DNA of 64,000 nucleotides from CAG-411 sp963643465 (lineage in GTDB: Bacteria; Bacillota; Clostridia; Lachnospirales; Lachnospiraceae). The DNA lies in NCBI GenBank assembly GCA_963643465.1, contig CAVIJT010000001.1:415877-479876 (forward strand), written 5' to 3'. Within the stretch, counting starts at the first letter, position 1, and each line of letters opens with the position of its first letter. Under the pieces are notes generated by a model that was not told the DNA's origin, ran no database searches, and saw only the letters and a list, made by a program, of their open reading frames with translations. This document shows, in pieces, positions 35,190 to 43,689 of this stretch. A program made the translations under genes and the position numbers.

Positions 35190-36374
35190 TTACTTTTGCA
35201 ACAAAAAATCAACCACATTAATCTGTTTTATCCCATCCTCACTCATTGAAATTTCGTCCATCGAAATAATATATTTAGGATAATGGTCTGCTATTTTCTT
35301 AAGAGGGGTAATCTCTCTTGAAAACGTATTCGGATCTAAGACACTGGCTGAAACCTGATAGTAAATTCTGTCGTCACCAGATTCTGCTACAAAATCTATT
35401 TCTAAATCTCCAACTTTTCCAATGCTTACTGCATACCCTCTCCTAATTAACTCCAGATATACAATATTTTCAAGAATATGTCCAATATCCTTGTTCTTGT
35501 CACCTATCAAAAGTCGGCGAAGCCCCACATCTACAAGATAGTATTTTTCCAGTGATTTTAAATGCTGCTTTCCTTTAATATCATAACGATTCGCTTTATA
35601 TAAAATAAAAGATTCCATTAGTGCTTTAATATAATTTTCAACCGTAATGGAAGTTGTTTTTCTGCCAAATGAAGTTAGGCTATCTGCTATCTTTTTTGAG
35701 GAAACAATATTTCCGATATTATCAAACAGGAATTTTATAACGCTTTCCAGAAGTGAAACATCCTGTATTTTCTTTCTTGCAACAATGTCTTTCAGTAAAA
35801 CAGTATGATAAATCCCCGCTAAATAATCTTTCAAAATATCTTGCTCTTCTATTTGTGCTGTATATGGAAATCCCCCATTACGAAAATATACGTTCCATGC
35901 ATCTCTTGAATTTCCCCCCACCAATTCATAATACTCCGCAAAAGAAAGTGGTAACATTTGAAGTTCTATATACCTTCCTGAAAGAAGTGTTGCTAATTCC
36001 CCCGATAACATATGAGCGTTTGACCCTGTAATATAAATATCTACTTTATCTTTAATAAAAAGGGAATCTACCGTTTTTTGAAATTCAGAAACTGCTTGAA
36101 TTTCATCTAGAAATATATATGTCATTTTTTCTGGGTGAAGTCTTTCTAATAGATACGCATACAGTGCTTTATAATCAAGTAAATGTTCATAAGCAATATC
36201 TTCAAAATTAATTGCTATAATCTGTGTTTCTTCAATACCACATTCTTTCAAATACTCTCTAAACTGCATAAACAATGTAGATTTTCCACAGCGACGAACA
36301 CCTGTTATTACCTTTATAATTTGTTTATCCTGCATTTTCTTTAGTTTCTCAAGATATTGTTTCCTTTGAATCAT
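35190..36374 (-). CDS. ATPase with DUF4143 domain
   Basis: The protein (394 residues from the ATG at 36374, AGGTG upstream) has an AAA_14 domain with Walker A GVRRCGKSTLF, Walker B IFLDEI and sensor-like ITGSNAHML, then a DUF4143 nuclease-like C-terminus (LEIDFVAESGDDRIYYQV). Such proteins are very common in gut anaerobes, in many copies; the function is unknown. It is alone on the strand. Confidence 0.88.
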   Translation of the reverse strand: MIQRKQYLEKLKKMQDKQIIKVITGVRRCGKSTLFMQFREYLKECGIEETQIIAINFEDIAYEHLLDYKALYAYLLERLHPEKMTYIFLDEIQAVSEFQKTVDSLFIKDKVDIYITGSNAHMLSGELATLLSGRYIELQMLPLSFAEYYELVGGNSRDAWNVYFRNGGFPYTAQIEEQDILKDYLAGIYHTVLLKDIVARKKIQDVSLLESVIKFLFDNIGNIVSSKKIADSLTSFGRKTTSITVENYIKALMESFILYKANRYDIKGKQHLKSLEKYYLVDVGLRRLLIGDKNKDIGHILENIVYLELIRRGYAVSIGKVGDLEIDFVAESGDDRIYYQVSASVLDPNTFSREITPLKKIADHYPKYIISMDEISMSEDGIKQINVVDFLLQK

Positions 36375-36578
36375 GCAAATCACCTCAGATATAGTATACT
36401 ACAAAATGCTTTAAAACAGAATATTTTTTATTTCTAAATGCAAAAAACTCCCGAAATAAACAAGTTTTTATTTTATACTATAAAAACTTTTATTTTTTAT
36501 AACTTTTTTATATTCTATATTATATCTTTCTTTGTTATCTTTATGCACTTGTTTTTCTAATAATTCCTTTGAAAATCC

Positions 36579-36632
36579 AAGACATCCCCAGCTGATGCAA
36601 TAGCAGATATCCGGAGCAGACGTCGCGGATGA
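36579..36632 (+). pseudogene. C-terminal remnant of the antitoxin gene
   Basis: About 17 codons (ending DAIADIRSRRRG) overlap the toxin start by four bases (ATGA) as antitoxin genes usually do, but an in-frame TGA lies just before them. The AT-rich sequence further upstream shows no antitoxin body. The remnant is GC-richer than its surroundings, like the toxin. Confidence 0.5.
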
Positions 36633-36985
36633 GTTATATAATCTATATCACCGCAACAGCTGAACGTGATATCATGCGTGCTGCGGACCACATCGAATTT
36701 AACCTAAAAAACCCTACCGCCTCAGACCATCTGCTTGATGTTGCTACCGAGCAAATCAATTCATTGGCTAATATGCCACAAAAATTTCGTCTTGTAGATG
36801 ATCCTGTTTTAGCCAGCTGGGGAATACGACATGTTATAGTCAATAATTACCTTGCTTTTTATACCATTGATGAAGAAAAGCAAATGGTAATTGTTGTAAG
36901 ATTTCTCTATCAAAAAAGCAACTGGAATGCCATTCTTCGTCAGGCAACCTGGAATGAACCTCTAGCAAAACGGAAACAAAACTAA
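36629..36985 (+). CDS. RelE/ParE family toxin, orphan
   Basis: The 118-residue protein has the RelE/ParE layout: an N-terminal ITATAERDIMRAADHIE helix, LANMPQKFRLVDDPVL, GIRHVIVNNYLAFYTID and VVRFLYQKSNWNAIL. It starts within the end of an antitoxin remnant, so it probably lost its partner. It may be unexpressed or rely on another antitoxin. Base composition is GC-richer than neighbours. Confidence 0.8.
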   Translation: MSYIIYITATAERDIMRAADHIEFNLKNPTASDHLLDVATEQINSLANMPQKFRLVDDPVLASWGIRHVIVNNYLAFYTIDEEKQMVIVVRFLYQKSNWNAILRQATWNEPLAKRKQN

Positions 36986-37007
36986 CACTTTTTCAATCCA
37001 GTAGGCT

Positions 37008-37120
37008 GACTCCTACTCGATTCGCTTGCGAACATTCCGCACTATGTGCTCCATGTTCTTACGCCCGGCAAATACAACTTCATGCAAGCATGATTGTACT
37101 TGCCAGGCTTTTGCAACAAA
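37008..37120. repeat. 113-bp dispersed repeat, copy A
   Basis: This block matches 54003-54115 with about five mismatches and no gap by eye. It has a small TTCGC/GCGAA dyad near its start and an imperfect ~17-bp hairpin (GGCAA..TACAA..CATGC with GCATG..TTGTA..TTGCC on the minus strand). Like the other copy it lies between convergent genes just before a terminator hairpin. Confidence 0.75.
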
Positions 37121-37122
37121 AA

Positions 37123-37149
37123 GGCGTATGAGATTGAACCCCATACGCC
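37123..37149 (-). terminator. Terminator of the citrate synthase gene
   Basis: GGCGTATG/CATACGCC with a short loop lies 15 bases past the stop at 37164, directly next to the 113-bp repeat. Confidence 0.65.
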
Positions 37150-37163
37150 CTACACTTAATACT

Positions 37164-38492
37164 TTATTTTTTTGTTTCCATTACACTCATATAAGCTGGA
37201 CGGATAATTTTATCTGCACAGATCAATTCTTCTATGCGGTGCGCACTCCAACCTACAATTCTGGCAATTGCAAAAATAGCTGTATATAGTTCCATAGGAA
37301 TTCCCAACATATCATAAACAAATCCACTATAAAAATCTACATTCGGACTTACACCCTTAAATATCTTTCTTTTTTCAGCAATTACCTTTGGTGCAATCTC
37401 CTCTATATTGGTATATAAAAGAAGATCCTGATCCCTTCCTTTTTCTGCTGCAAGTTGCTGTACATAAGACTTAAATACACGCTCTCTTGGGTCAGACAAA
37501 GAATACACCGCATGTCCCATTCCATAGATAAGTCCCTTGCGGTCAAAAGTTTCTTTACTCACAATCTTACTTAAATACGCCTCTATCTCTTCTTTATCAC
37601 TATAATCCTTTACATGTTCTCTGATATCTGCCATCATTTCCATTACTTTAATATTTGCCCCACCATGCTTTGGTCCCTTCAAAGATGACATGGCTGCAGC
37701 CATAGTAGAATATGTGTCAGAACCAGAGGAAGTTACCACTCTGGTCGTAAATGTAGAATTATTTCCTCCGCCATGCTCCATGTGTAGAATCAATGCGGTA
37801 TCTAATACTTTTGCCTCTGTACGTGTATATTTTTTATCTGGACGAAGCAGCATCAAAAGATTTTCCGCTGTTGAAAGATTTGGCTCCGGATGATGAATGA
37901 ACATACTCTCATCCTTCTCATAATGGTTGTAAGCATTATACCCATACACTGCCAACATTGGAAATTCACTAATTAGCTGAATACACTGTCTAAGAGAATT
38001 GCTTACTGAGGTATCTTTTGCATTTTCATCATAAGATGCAAGAGTAAGAATACTCCTTGTCATAGAATTCATAATATCTTCAGACGGTGCTTTCATAATG
38101 ACATCTCTGGTAAAATTTGTAGGAAGAGTCCGACATGCGCCCATAAGTTCTTTAAACTCACGCTCCTGCTTTTCATCTGGAAGTTCTCCCATCAAAAGCA
38201 AATATGCAATCTTTTCAAATCCCATTTGCTCTCTTCCAAGTCCTGCTATCAAATCCTCTACCTGATAGCCTCGATACCAAAGCTGTCCATCACAAGATAC
38301 CTTTTTTCCGTCAATGATTTCTGAGGATTTTATCTTTGATATATTGGTAAGACCTGTAAGAACACCATTTCCATTTTCATCACGAAGTCCTCTGTTTACT
38401 CCATATTCCTCGTACAATCTTGGAGCTATGCTATCATTTTTTCGACAAATTGCTTCCTGCTGTTTTGTGTACTCATATATTTGCTTATTCAT
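37164..38492 (-). CDS. Citrate/2-methylcitrate synthase
   Basis: The start at 38492 (442 residues, MNKQIYEYTKQ) has GGAGGG six bases upstream. The catalytic residues are in place: His in LHMEHGGGNNSTFTTRV, His in GMGHAVYSLSDPRERVF, and Asp in PNVDFYSGFVY. It condenses acetyl-CoA with oxaloacetate (or a homologue) to citrate. The gene overlaps marR by eight bases and is translationally coupled to it. A CIRCE element upstream suggests heat-shock control, unusual for this enzyme. Confidence 0.92.
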   Translation of the reverse strand: MNKQIYEYTKQQEAICRKNDSIAPRLYEEYGVNRGLRDENGNGVLTGLTNISKIKSSEIIDGKKVSCDGQLWYRGYQVEDLIAGLGREQMGFEKIAYLLLMGELPDEKQEREFKELMGACRTLPTNFTRDVIMKAPSEDIMNSMTRSILTLASYDENAKDTSVSNSLRQCIQLISEFPMLAVYGYNAYNHYEKDESMFIHHPEPNLSTAENLLMLLRPDKKYTRTEAKVLDTALILHMEHGGGNNSTFTTRVVTSSGSDTYSTMAAAMSSLKGPKHGGANIKVMEMMADIREHVKDYSDKEEIEAYLSKIVSKETFDRKGLIYGMGHAVYSLSDPRERVFKSYVQQLAAEKGRDQDLLLYTNIEEIAPKVIAEKRKIFKGVSPNVDFYSGFVYDMLGIPMELYTAIFAIARIVGWSAHRIEELICADKIIRPAYMSVMETKK

Positions 38493-38997
38493 CTTTGCCC
38501 TCCATTTCTTCAAACTCACTGCTCATTATAGTTTCAAGTTCTTTCATTAATTGGAGCATCTGTATTAACTTTTCTTTTCCAAATTTATCAATTACTTTTT
38601 CATAGTATTTCCTTAATATTTCCTCTTGTTCACTTAAAAGTTTCTGTCCTGCCTCTGTAATTGTCACATAGGTTCCTTCACTTCCATCTCCATCATGAGA
38701 CCAAATAAGCAAGCCTTGATCCCTAAGTTTGCCAATCATTTTTGATGTCTGTCGTATGGTAAGTTCCATTTTTTCAGATAGGTCTTTTAAGTAAGTTCTC
38801 TCCCCATAAATGGAGGATAATTCTCTTTCCATCGCAACACTATGAAGAGCAATATATTCTGGAATACTCATTTTTTTAAAAAGTTCTTTGATGCTCCTAC
38901 CACTGTTCATCAAATATCTTTGGTATGTAATTTCATGAGACAACATACTGATGTCAGAAATCGGTTTCTGTGCGATCCGTTCTTCATTTTCTTTCAT
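38485..38997 (-). CDS. MarR family transcriptional regulator
   Basis: The start at 38997 (170 residues, MKENEERIAQK) is chosen because a longer start at 39024 would lie inside the CIRCE element. The winged helix is visible: SIYGERTYLKDLSEKMELTIRQTSKMIGKLRDQGLL and YVTITEAGQKLL. It overlaps the citrate synthase start, so it likely controls it. Upstream are a long palindrome and further copies of its half-site. Confidence 0.88.
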   Translation of the reverse strand: MKENEERIAQKPISDISMLSHEITYQRYLMNSGRSIKELFKKMSIPEYIALHSVAMERELSSIYGERTYLKDLSEKMELTIRQTSKMIGKLRDQGLLIWSHDGDGSEGTYVTITEAGQKLLSEQEEILRKYYEKVIDKFGKEKLIQMLQLMKELETIMSSEFEEMEGKDE

Positions 38998-39017
38998 AGT
39001 CTCCCGCCTTTCGTTTA

Positions 39018-39044
39018 TCAGCACTCTTTTTTGTCGAGTGCTAA
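39018..39044 (-). promoter_or_regulatory. CIRCE element (HrcA operator)
   Basis: On the minus strand TTAGCACTC-N9-GAGTGCTGA matches the CIRCE consensus TTAGCACTC-N9-GAGTGCTAA at 17 of 18 positions. It begins 21 bases before the marR ATG, in the 5' untranslated region, the usual CIRCE position in dnaK and groE operons. Confidence 0.85.
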
Positions 39045-39061
39045 GTTTTTATCAAAAAATT

Positions 39062-39102
39062 TGTAACTATTTGCCGAATGTTGTATCGATAAAATAGTTA
39101 CA
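39062..39102 (-). promoter_or_regulatory. Inverted repeat upstream of marR, candidate MarR operator
   Basis: TGTAACTATTT (39062-39072) and AAATAGTTACA (39092-39102) are perfect 11-bp inverted arms. Near-copies AAATAGTTTGTA (39123-39134) and AACTATTTG (39229-39239) extend the cluster. Confidence 0.5.
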
Positions 39103-39205
39103 TTTTTACATGAAACTTCCCCAAATAGTTTGTACTCTTGGGAAACCTGCTTTGCCAGTTTCTCAGATTACCGCGGTGCTTGTCAAACCTTTATGTAGGT
39201 ACTTG

Positions 39206-39223
39206 ATTTTCCTCACTACTCGC
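39206..39223. repeat. 18-mer shared with 24227-24244
   Basis: ATTTTCCTCACTACTCGC is exactly repeated at 24227-24244, in both cases followed by TATAAAA or ATAAAA and with no gene. It may be a fragment of a dispersed repeat. Confidence 0.45.
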
Positions 39224-39284
39224 GTATAAAACTATTTGTTTTTAGCATATTATAGTACAAAAAAAAATGGAAAGTCAACTATTT

Positions 39285-39326
39285 TCTATTTTTAATAGAG
39301 TAGACTCCTACTCGATTAAAAATAGA
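39285..39326. repeat. Long palindrome, third copy of the GAGTAG-actc-CTACTC motif
   Basis: TCTATTTTTAAT-a-GAGTAG-actc-CTACTC-g-ATTAAAAATAGA has one mismatched position in a 19-bp stem. The core GAGTAGactcCTACTC is the same as at the start of the 113-bp repeat copy at 54003. Confidence 0.6.
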
Positions 39327-39352
39327 ACACTACTTTTCTTAGAATATTCTAA

Positions 39353-39610
39353 AAAGTCCTTGCAATTACATATTGCATCAAACATAATGTAATGAAAGAA
39401 ATTTTAACCAAACACAAAGCGGAGGTGTCTGAATTGATATTCAAAGAATTTGATGAAGCAGAATTTTTGCGCCAACAACAAAAAAGAATAGACGAAGAAA
39501 CCAAACAATTAAAGGAAGAGCTTGAGTTAGCTAAAGAAGAGACCAAACAAGCCCAATCAGAAATCCAACGTCTTCGCCAAATTATAAAAGAACACGGATT
39601 ATCTGAATAG
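39353..39610 (+). pseudogene. C-terminal remnant of an Rpn-like (PD-(D/E)XK) gene
   Basis: An open frame bounded upstream by a TAA reads AITYCIKHNVMKEILTKHKA then EVSELIFKEFDEAEF and a coiled coil. This is the usual end of Rpn-family transposase-associated nucleases in Lachnospiraceae (YCI..n.lk.fL..h..EV). The nuclease domain is missing and the only ATG (39392) lacks a ribosome site. Compare the intact gene at 53025-53960. Confidence 0.55.
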
Positions 39611-39674
39611 ATGTTTGATCCTTTGACACAATTCATTACTGCCTCTCTATCACCCTTCAACCAAAAAAACTTTT

Positions 39675-42600
39675 TTAATTTTCTTCTTTTGGTTCTTTTG
39701 CATTTACTAATTTATCATCCTCAACCATCTCCTCTGTTTCCCCTTCTAACATACTAAGATACGCGCCTTTATCTATGTGCATCATAGAAATTTTGTTTTT
39801 CTTTCTCCGGAAGCCATAAACGCAGTCTACATTGCGAATAAGAGATTGCAAACGTTCATCTGGCACGCAAACGATTAGCTGTAAGTCCATTTTTCTGGCA
39901 TATTGTAAACAGACTGCACTTCGCTCCTGATCCATTTTTGAAAATGCCTCATCCAAAAGTACCAACTTTATTTTAGAATCCCGATTGCTCTGAGACATAT
40001 AAAGCATGGCAAATCCAGCCAACAGTGCCACGTATTTTGGATTTTGTCCTTCTCCACCAGAATCTCTTCCTGCCATTTCATCTACATAATTTTTTCGAAT
40101 AATATTCCCTTCCTTATCTGTCACAATCTCATTCATACGGAAAGACAAATAGGTTCGATAATCTGCATATTTTTCCATTTCCTGCTGATGTTTTTGTATC
40201 TGAGTATCATCTGCATCTCTGGCAGGCATAAATTTTTGAAGCAATTCCTGAATCTGCACTTCATATTTTTGATAAAACAAATCCTCTCCCAAACTCAATT
40301 GTCCTTCAAAACCATCGTTATCCGGATTTTTTGTGTCTAGTTCCTCCGCCATCAACATCTCATAAAACTGACCATCTGCATTTTGCGCCGCTTCTATATC
40401 AATTTGATAACGGCTATCTGCAAAATTAGTCTCTCGTAAAAGGCGATTGATTTCCCTCTTATGTCGATGTGCACCTTTTATATCTCCATGGATTTTGGCA
40501 ATCACATTATCTCGTAAACTCTTATAAATCACGCCACATTGCTTTTCAAATTCCTCCTGATACTGTGGTTCATAATTCTGCTGATACTCCAATAGCTGGT
40601 TATCATACTTTTCATTGCTATGCTCCATTCCCGTAAAATCGCTGGTAGGATAGGCTGAAATATACACCTGTCTTGCATGGCTTCGCTCTTCCATCGCATC
40701 TTCTTTTGCATTTTTTGCATCATTTATATTGGATATATATTGATTTCGAAGAGTTGCCACGGAACGATGCTTTCTCTCTAGCAAAATTTCCTCTTTTACA
40801 CTGTCGTTTTCCACATACCCAAGTAACAACCTGTCAAGTTCTTCCTGCTTTCCTGATAGGTTTGTGCCAATCGTTGCATATTCTCTGTTTTTATCCTGCA
40901 AACGATTGTTACATTCTTTGCTCTGCTTTCGCAATTGGTCATGCTGCTTATGAAGCATCTGCTCTTTTTCCTGTAATTCCTTAAACTGACCCTTTTCCAA
41001 TTTTTCAATCATATGGGTAACTTCTCGGATTTCTCTTACTGTTTCATCTAAATCCTGTCCAGATTTTGCAAGTGCCACATAATCTTCCGGCGTTCCACTT
41101 AATGTTTCGTATTGATAAATGGTTTTTAAATGTGCAATCTGCTCACTCAAGTTTTTAAACTTTCGCTCATATCGCCCAAGCTCTTCCTCATATTCCCCAA
41201 GTTTTGCCTTGGAAACTTTCGTACCAATATAAGAAATCTCATAATCTTTCTTCTTTAAATGACGGAACATAAAATTATGATAAGAATAGCAATCCTTGGT
41301 AACTGCATTTTTTGCAGCCACCATTTCTTCTTCCGTCTCACATTTGATAATGCCACCCAAAAAACGCTTTAAGCAGGCATCTACATACTCTTTGTCCGTT
41401 TTTACTGTCTCATACAAAGAACCTTCTTTTGCCCTTGGACTAGCTTCCATCAAAGCATCTGCATTTATGAAATCCACATCCTCAAATCTTGTAAGTTTTC
41501 GAAACTGTCTTGCAGCTTCTTTTGCATAACGAGGTTCTGTCACCAAAGCAAAACGCAGCTTTCCCATACGCCCTTCTACTGCATTTTTCCACTCTACATC
41601 CTGCACGTCAAACAAATCAGCTAAAATAGAAACTTTAGCTTCTTTTCCACAAGCAAACTGTAAATGTTTTTCAAGCTCTGCCCTGGCTTTTCGCAATTGT
41701 TCTCCATAGGATTTTCGATTGTTTTTCATATCCTCTACTAAGGTTCGTTTTTCCTCTACCTGCTTTTTTACTTCACGAAAATCGTCCTGAAGCATACTGA
41801 TTTCACTCTCTAATTGCTTTTTCTCTTCCTCTATTTGCTCACGCAATTCCAAACACTGAGCCGCAGAAATATTACCTTTTACAAATTCATCAATGCGATT
41901 TAACATCACCTGACTAAGATAATCGTTTACATAGGCATCCTCTCCCCAGCGTTTCAGACCTTCGGTAACTGCCCTCCATCTTCTAGTATTGGAAGCAAGC
42001 ATTTCACTTCTCTTTTGAAGTTCTTCCAAATGCTCTTTCTTTCTTCCCAAATCACTGGACTGCAAATCTGCTTTTGCCTGTGCCCACTGTTCGCTGACTG
42101 CATCTTCCTGTATCTGTAATTGATTATACTGCTCCTGTAACAATACAATTTCCTTATCTACCGTTTCTTTTTGAGAAATCCATCCTGCAATATGATCCCT
42201 GGCATCCTCAATGTCTAAACATCGAATTAAACTTTCGTTGTGAAACTTCTTTGCATCAGCCTCTGTCATTTTAATTCCTGCTGCCTGCACATCTTTTAAC
42301 AGAGCAATTCGTTTTCTAATATCCTCTATTTGCTCGCAAATATCCCGATATGCCCCTAGCTGCTCACTGAGTTTTTCAATTACATCTCCAGTTCCCTTTG
42401 GAAACATATAATCTTTGATAAATTGTCCCGTTCCATCTGTCATGCGTAGTGCAATGGCACTTTTCTCCATTGTTTCAAATCGGCTGCCATCCACATACCC
42501 AAGAAGTCGCTGATACAGATTGCTAATATAAGCCTCTTTAGAATTATAAATGCGGTTAATCTCTCCATGTCCTTTATTATCAAGAGAAGTCGCTCTCTGC

Positions 42601-43079
42601 TCCACAAACTTTTTCATCTGTGCATTGCTAAAAGGTACGCCTTCCTCCGTCAAATACCCCTGCTCCGGCATAGGACCTGAATGACTAAAATAAATAAATT
42701 TGCGAAGTTCTGTATCTTTTTTTCGCACCTCAAAATTCAATCCAATACAAGATTTTACATGAGTCCCCATATCCTCAATCTCCAGTGCGATTACAGAACA
42801 AAAATCCTCATCTGCACGATTAGAAGTTCCGTCTTTCTGATCGCCGCGCAAATATCCAAGCACACTTCGCTTATTCTTGTTGTCATCCGCCGCCCGGTTG
42901 AGGAAATTTGAAGACACGCTTCCATATAAAATAACCTGTATGGCATCCATAGCAGTAGATTTTCCCGAACCACTTTTTCCACTGAACAAATTGACGTATT
43001 CATTGAACTCTAGGATTGCATGATCTACACCACCCCAATTAGTCAAACATAGACGTCTGAATACCTTCTTCGCTTTCAT
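39675..43079 (-). CDS. jetC: JetC: SMC/MukB-like ATPase of a Wadjet/Mks system
   Basis: The start at 43079 (1134 residues) has AGGAGG nine bases upstream. Walker A GKSGSGKS is at 34-41. Long coiled coils flank a hinge region, and the C-terminal head has SGGEGQNPKYVALLAGFAML (signature) and Walker B LVLLDEAFSKMD. JetC forms a loop-extruding dimer with JetA and JetB that senses small circular DNA. It overlaps jetB. No jetD follows; the next downstream element is a degraded Rpn-like gene. Confidence 0.9.
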   Translation of the reverse strand: MKAKKVFRRLCLTNWGGVDHAILEFNEYVNLFSGKSGSGKSTAMDAIQVILYGSVSSNFLNRAADDNKNKRSVLGYLRGDQKDGTSNRADEDFCSVIALEIEDMGTHVKSCIGLNFEVRKKDTELRKFIYFSHSGPMPEQGYLTEEGVPFSNAQMKKFVEQRATSLDNKGHGEINRIYNSKEAYISNLYQRLLGYVDGSRFETMEKSAIALRMTDGTGQFIKDYMFPKGTGDVIEKLSEQLGAYRDICEQIEDIRKRIALLKDVQAAGIKMTEADAKKFHNESLIRCLDIEDARDHIAGWISQKETVDKEIVLLQEQYNQLQIQEDAVSEQWAQAKADLQSSDLGRKKEHLEELQKRSEMLASNTRRWRAVTEGLKRWGEDAYVNDYLSQVMLNRIDEFVKGNISAAQCLELREQIEEEKKQLESEISMLQDDFREVKKQVEEKRTLVEDMKNNRKSYGEQLRKARAELEKHLQFACGKEAKVSILADLFDVQDVEWKNAVEGRMGKLRFALVTEPRYAKEAARQFRKLTRFEDVDFINADALMEASPRAKEGSLYETVKTDKEYVDACLKRFLGGIIKCETEEEMVAAKNAVTKDCYSYHNFMFRHLKKKDYEISYIGTKVSKAKLGEYEEELGRYERKFKNLSEQIAHLKTIYQYETLSGTPEDYVALAKSGQDLDETVREIREVTHMIEKLEKGQFKELQEKEQMLHKQHDQLRKQSKECNNRLQDKNREYATIGTNLSGKQEELDRLLLGYVENDSVKEEILLERKHRSVATLRNQYISNINDAKNAKEDAMEERSHARQVYISAYPTSDFTGMEHSNEKYDNQLLEYQQNYEPQYQEEFEKQCGVIYKSLRDNVIAKIHGDIKGAHRHKREINRLLRETNFADSRYQIDIEAAQNADGQFYEMLMAEELDTKNPDNDGFEGQLSLGEDLFYQKYEVQIQELLQKFMPARDADDTQIQKHQQEMEKYADYRTYLSFRMNEIVTDKEGNIIRKNYVDEMAGRDSGGEGQNPKYVALLAGFAMLYMSQSNRDSKIKLVLLDEAFSKMDQERSAVCLQYARKMDLQLIVCVPDERLQSLIRNVDCVYGFRRKKNKISMMHIDKGAYLSMLEGETEEMVEDDKLVNAKEPKEEN

Positions 43080-43689
43080 CTTCTGTAACCTCCTCTTCCT
43101 CTTCTTCACCTTTATATTTCTTAATTAGCTCATTGATTTCTTTTGCCGGACAATACATATTGATGGTACTGTAAATATAAAGAGGCGCATCGTCTTCTAA
43201 ATTAGAAACTGCTCCTGGTATTTCCAATATCTGATGCCGTTTCATCACATTTAATGCTTCGTTCCATTCTCCAACCGTTAATTTTTCAGTGAGCAAGCCT
43301 GTATTCATACCATAAGTACGAATTTCTCTTAAATTGGTTACACTGGCATTTAAACCTTCTCCTAAAATTTTGTCTTTATAAATTAATTTTAATAATAGCA
43401 ATATTTTTGTAGTAGTAAGGCTAATTCGAAGCAAAGGAACGCCCTCTCCCACCAACCGAAAAATATGTTCCTGAGAGTCATGCTGCAACTCACAATCAAG
43501 AACCTGCAAATAATTTTCAATAAATGCTCGATGTTTGTTACAAGTGTGATAGGTCACATTGTCTTTTGCCACCAATGTCTCCGGATCATATTTTATTTTT
43601 AAAATACAGGTCTGTCGAAATAAATCCTTCATTACTTTTTTTACATTTTCCTGTTCGGTCTGAGATAATTGACTCATATAATCAAACAT
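43039..43689 (-). CDS. jetB: JetB: DUF4194 subunit of a Wadjet/Mks system
   Basis: The start at 43689 (216 residues) has GGAGG upstream, inside the end of jetA. The protein is the MksE/MukE-like winged-helix subunit (DUF4194), which bridges JetA and the JetC heads. Patterns include LRISLTTTKILLLLKLIYKDK and LTVGEWNEALNVMKRHQIL. The C-terminus is acidic. It overlaps jetA by 8 bases and jetC by 41. Confidence 0.85.
   Translation of the reverse strand: MFDYMSQLSQTEQENVKKVMKDLFRQTCILKIKYDPETLVAKDNVTYHTCNKHRAFIENYLQVLDCELQHDSQEHIFRLVGEGVPLLRISLTTTKILLLLKLIYKDKILGEGLNASVTNLREIRTYGMNTGLLTEKLTVGEWNEALNVMKRHQILEIPGAVSNLEDDAPLYIYSTINMYCPAKEINELIKKYKGEEEEEEVTEDESEEGIQTSMFD

Noticed and set aside
37026..37289. 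Similar plus-strand ORFs in the two 113-bp repeats (FRTMCSMFLRPANT pattern)
   Set aside because: The similarity comes from the DNA repeat itself; the frames lack ribosome sites, run into convergent genes and have hairpins that explain conservation.
40529..41008. Short overlapping ORFs within jetC
   Set aside because: They are antisense or out-of-frame shadows of the coiled-coil coding sequence.
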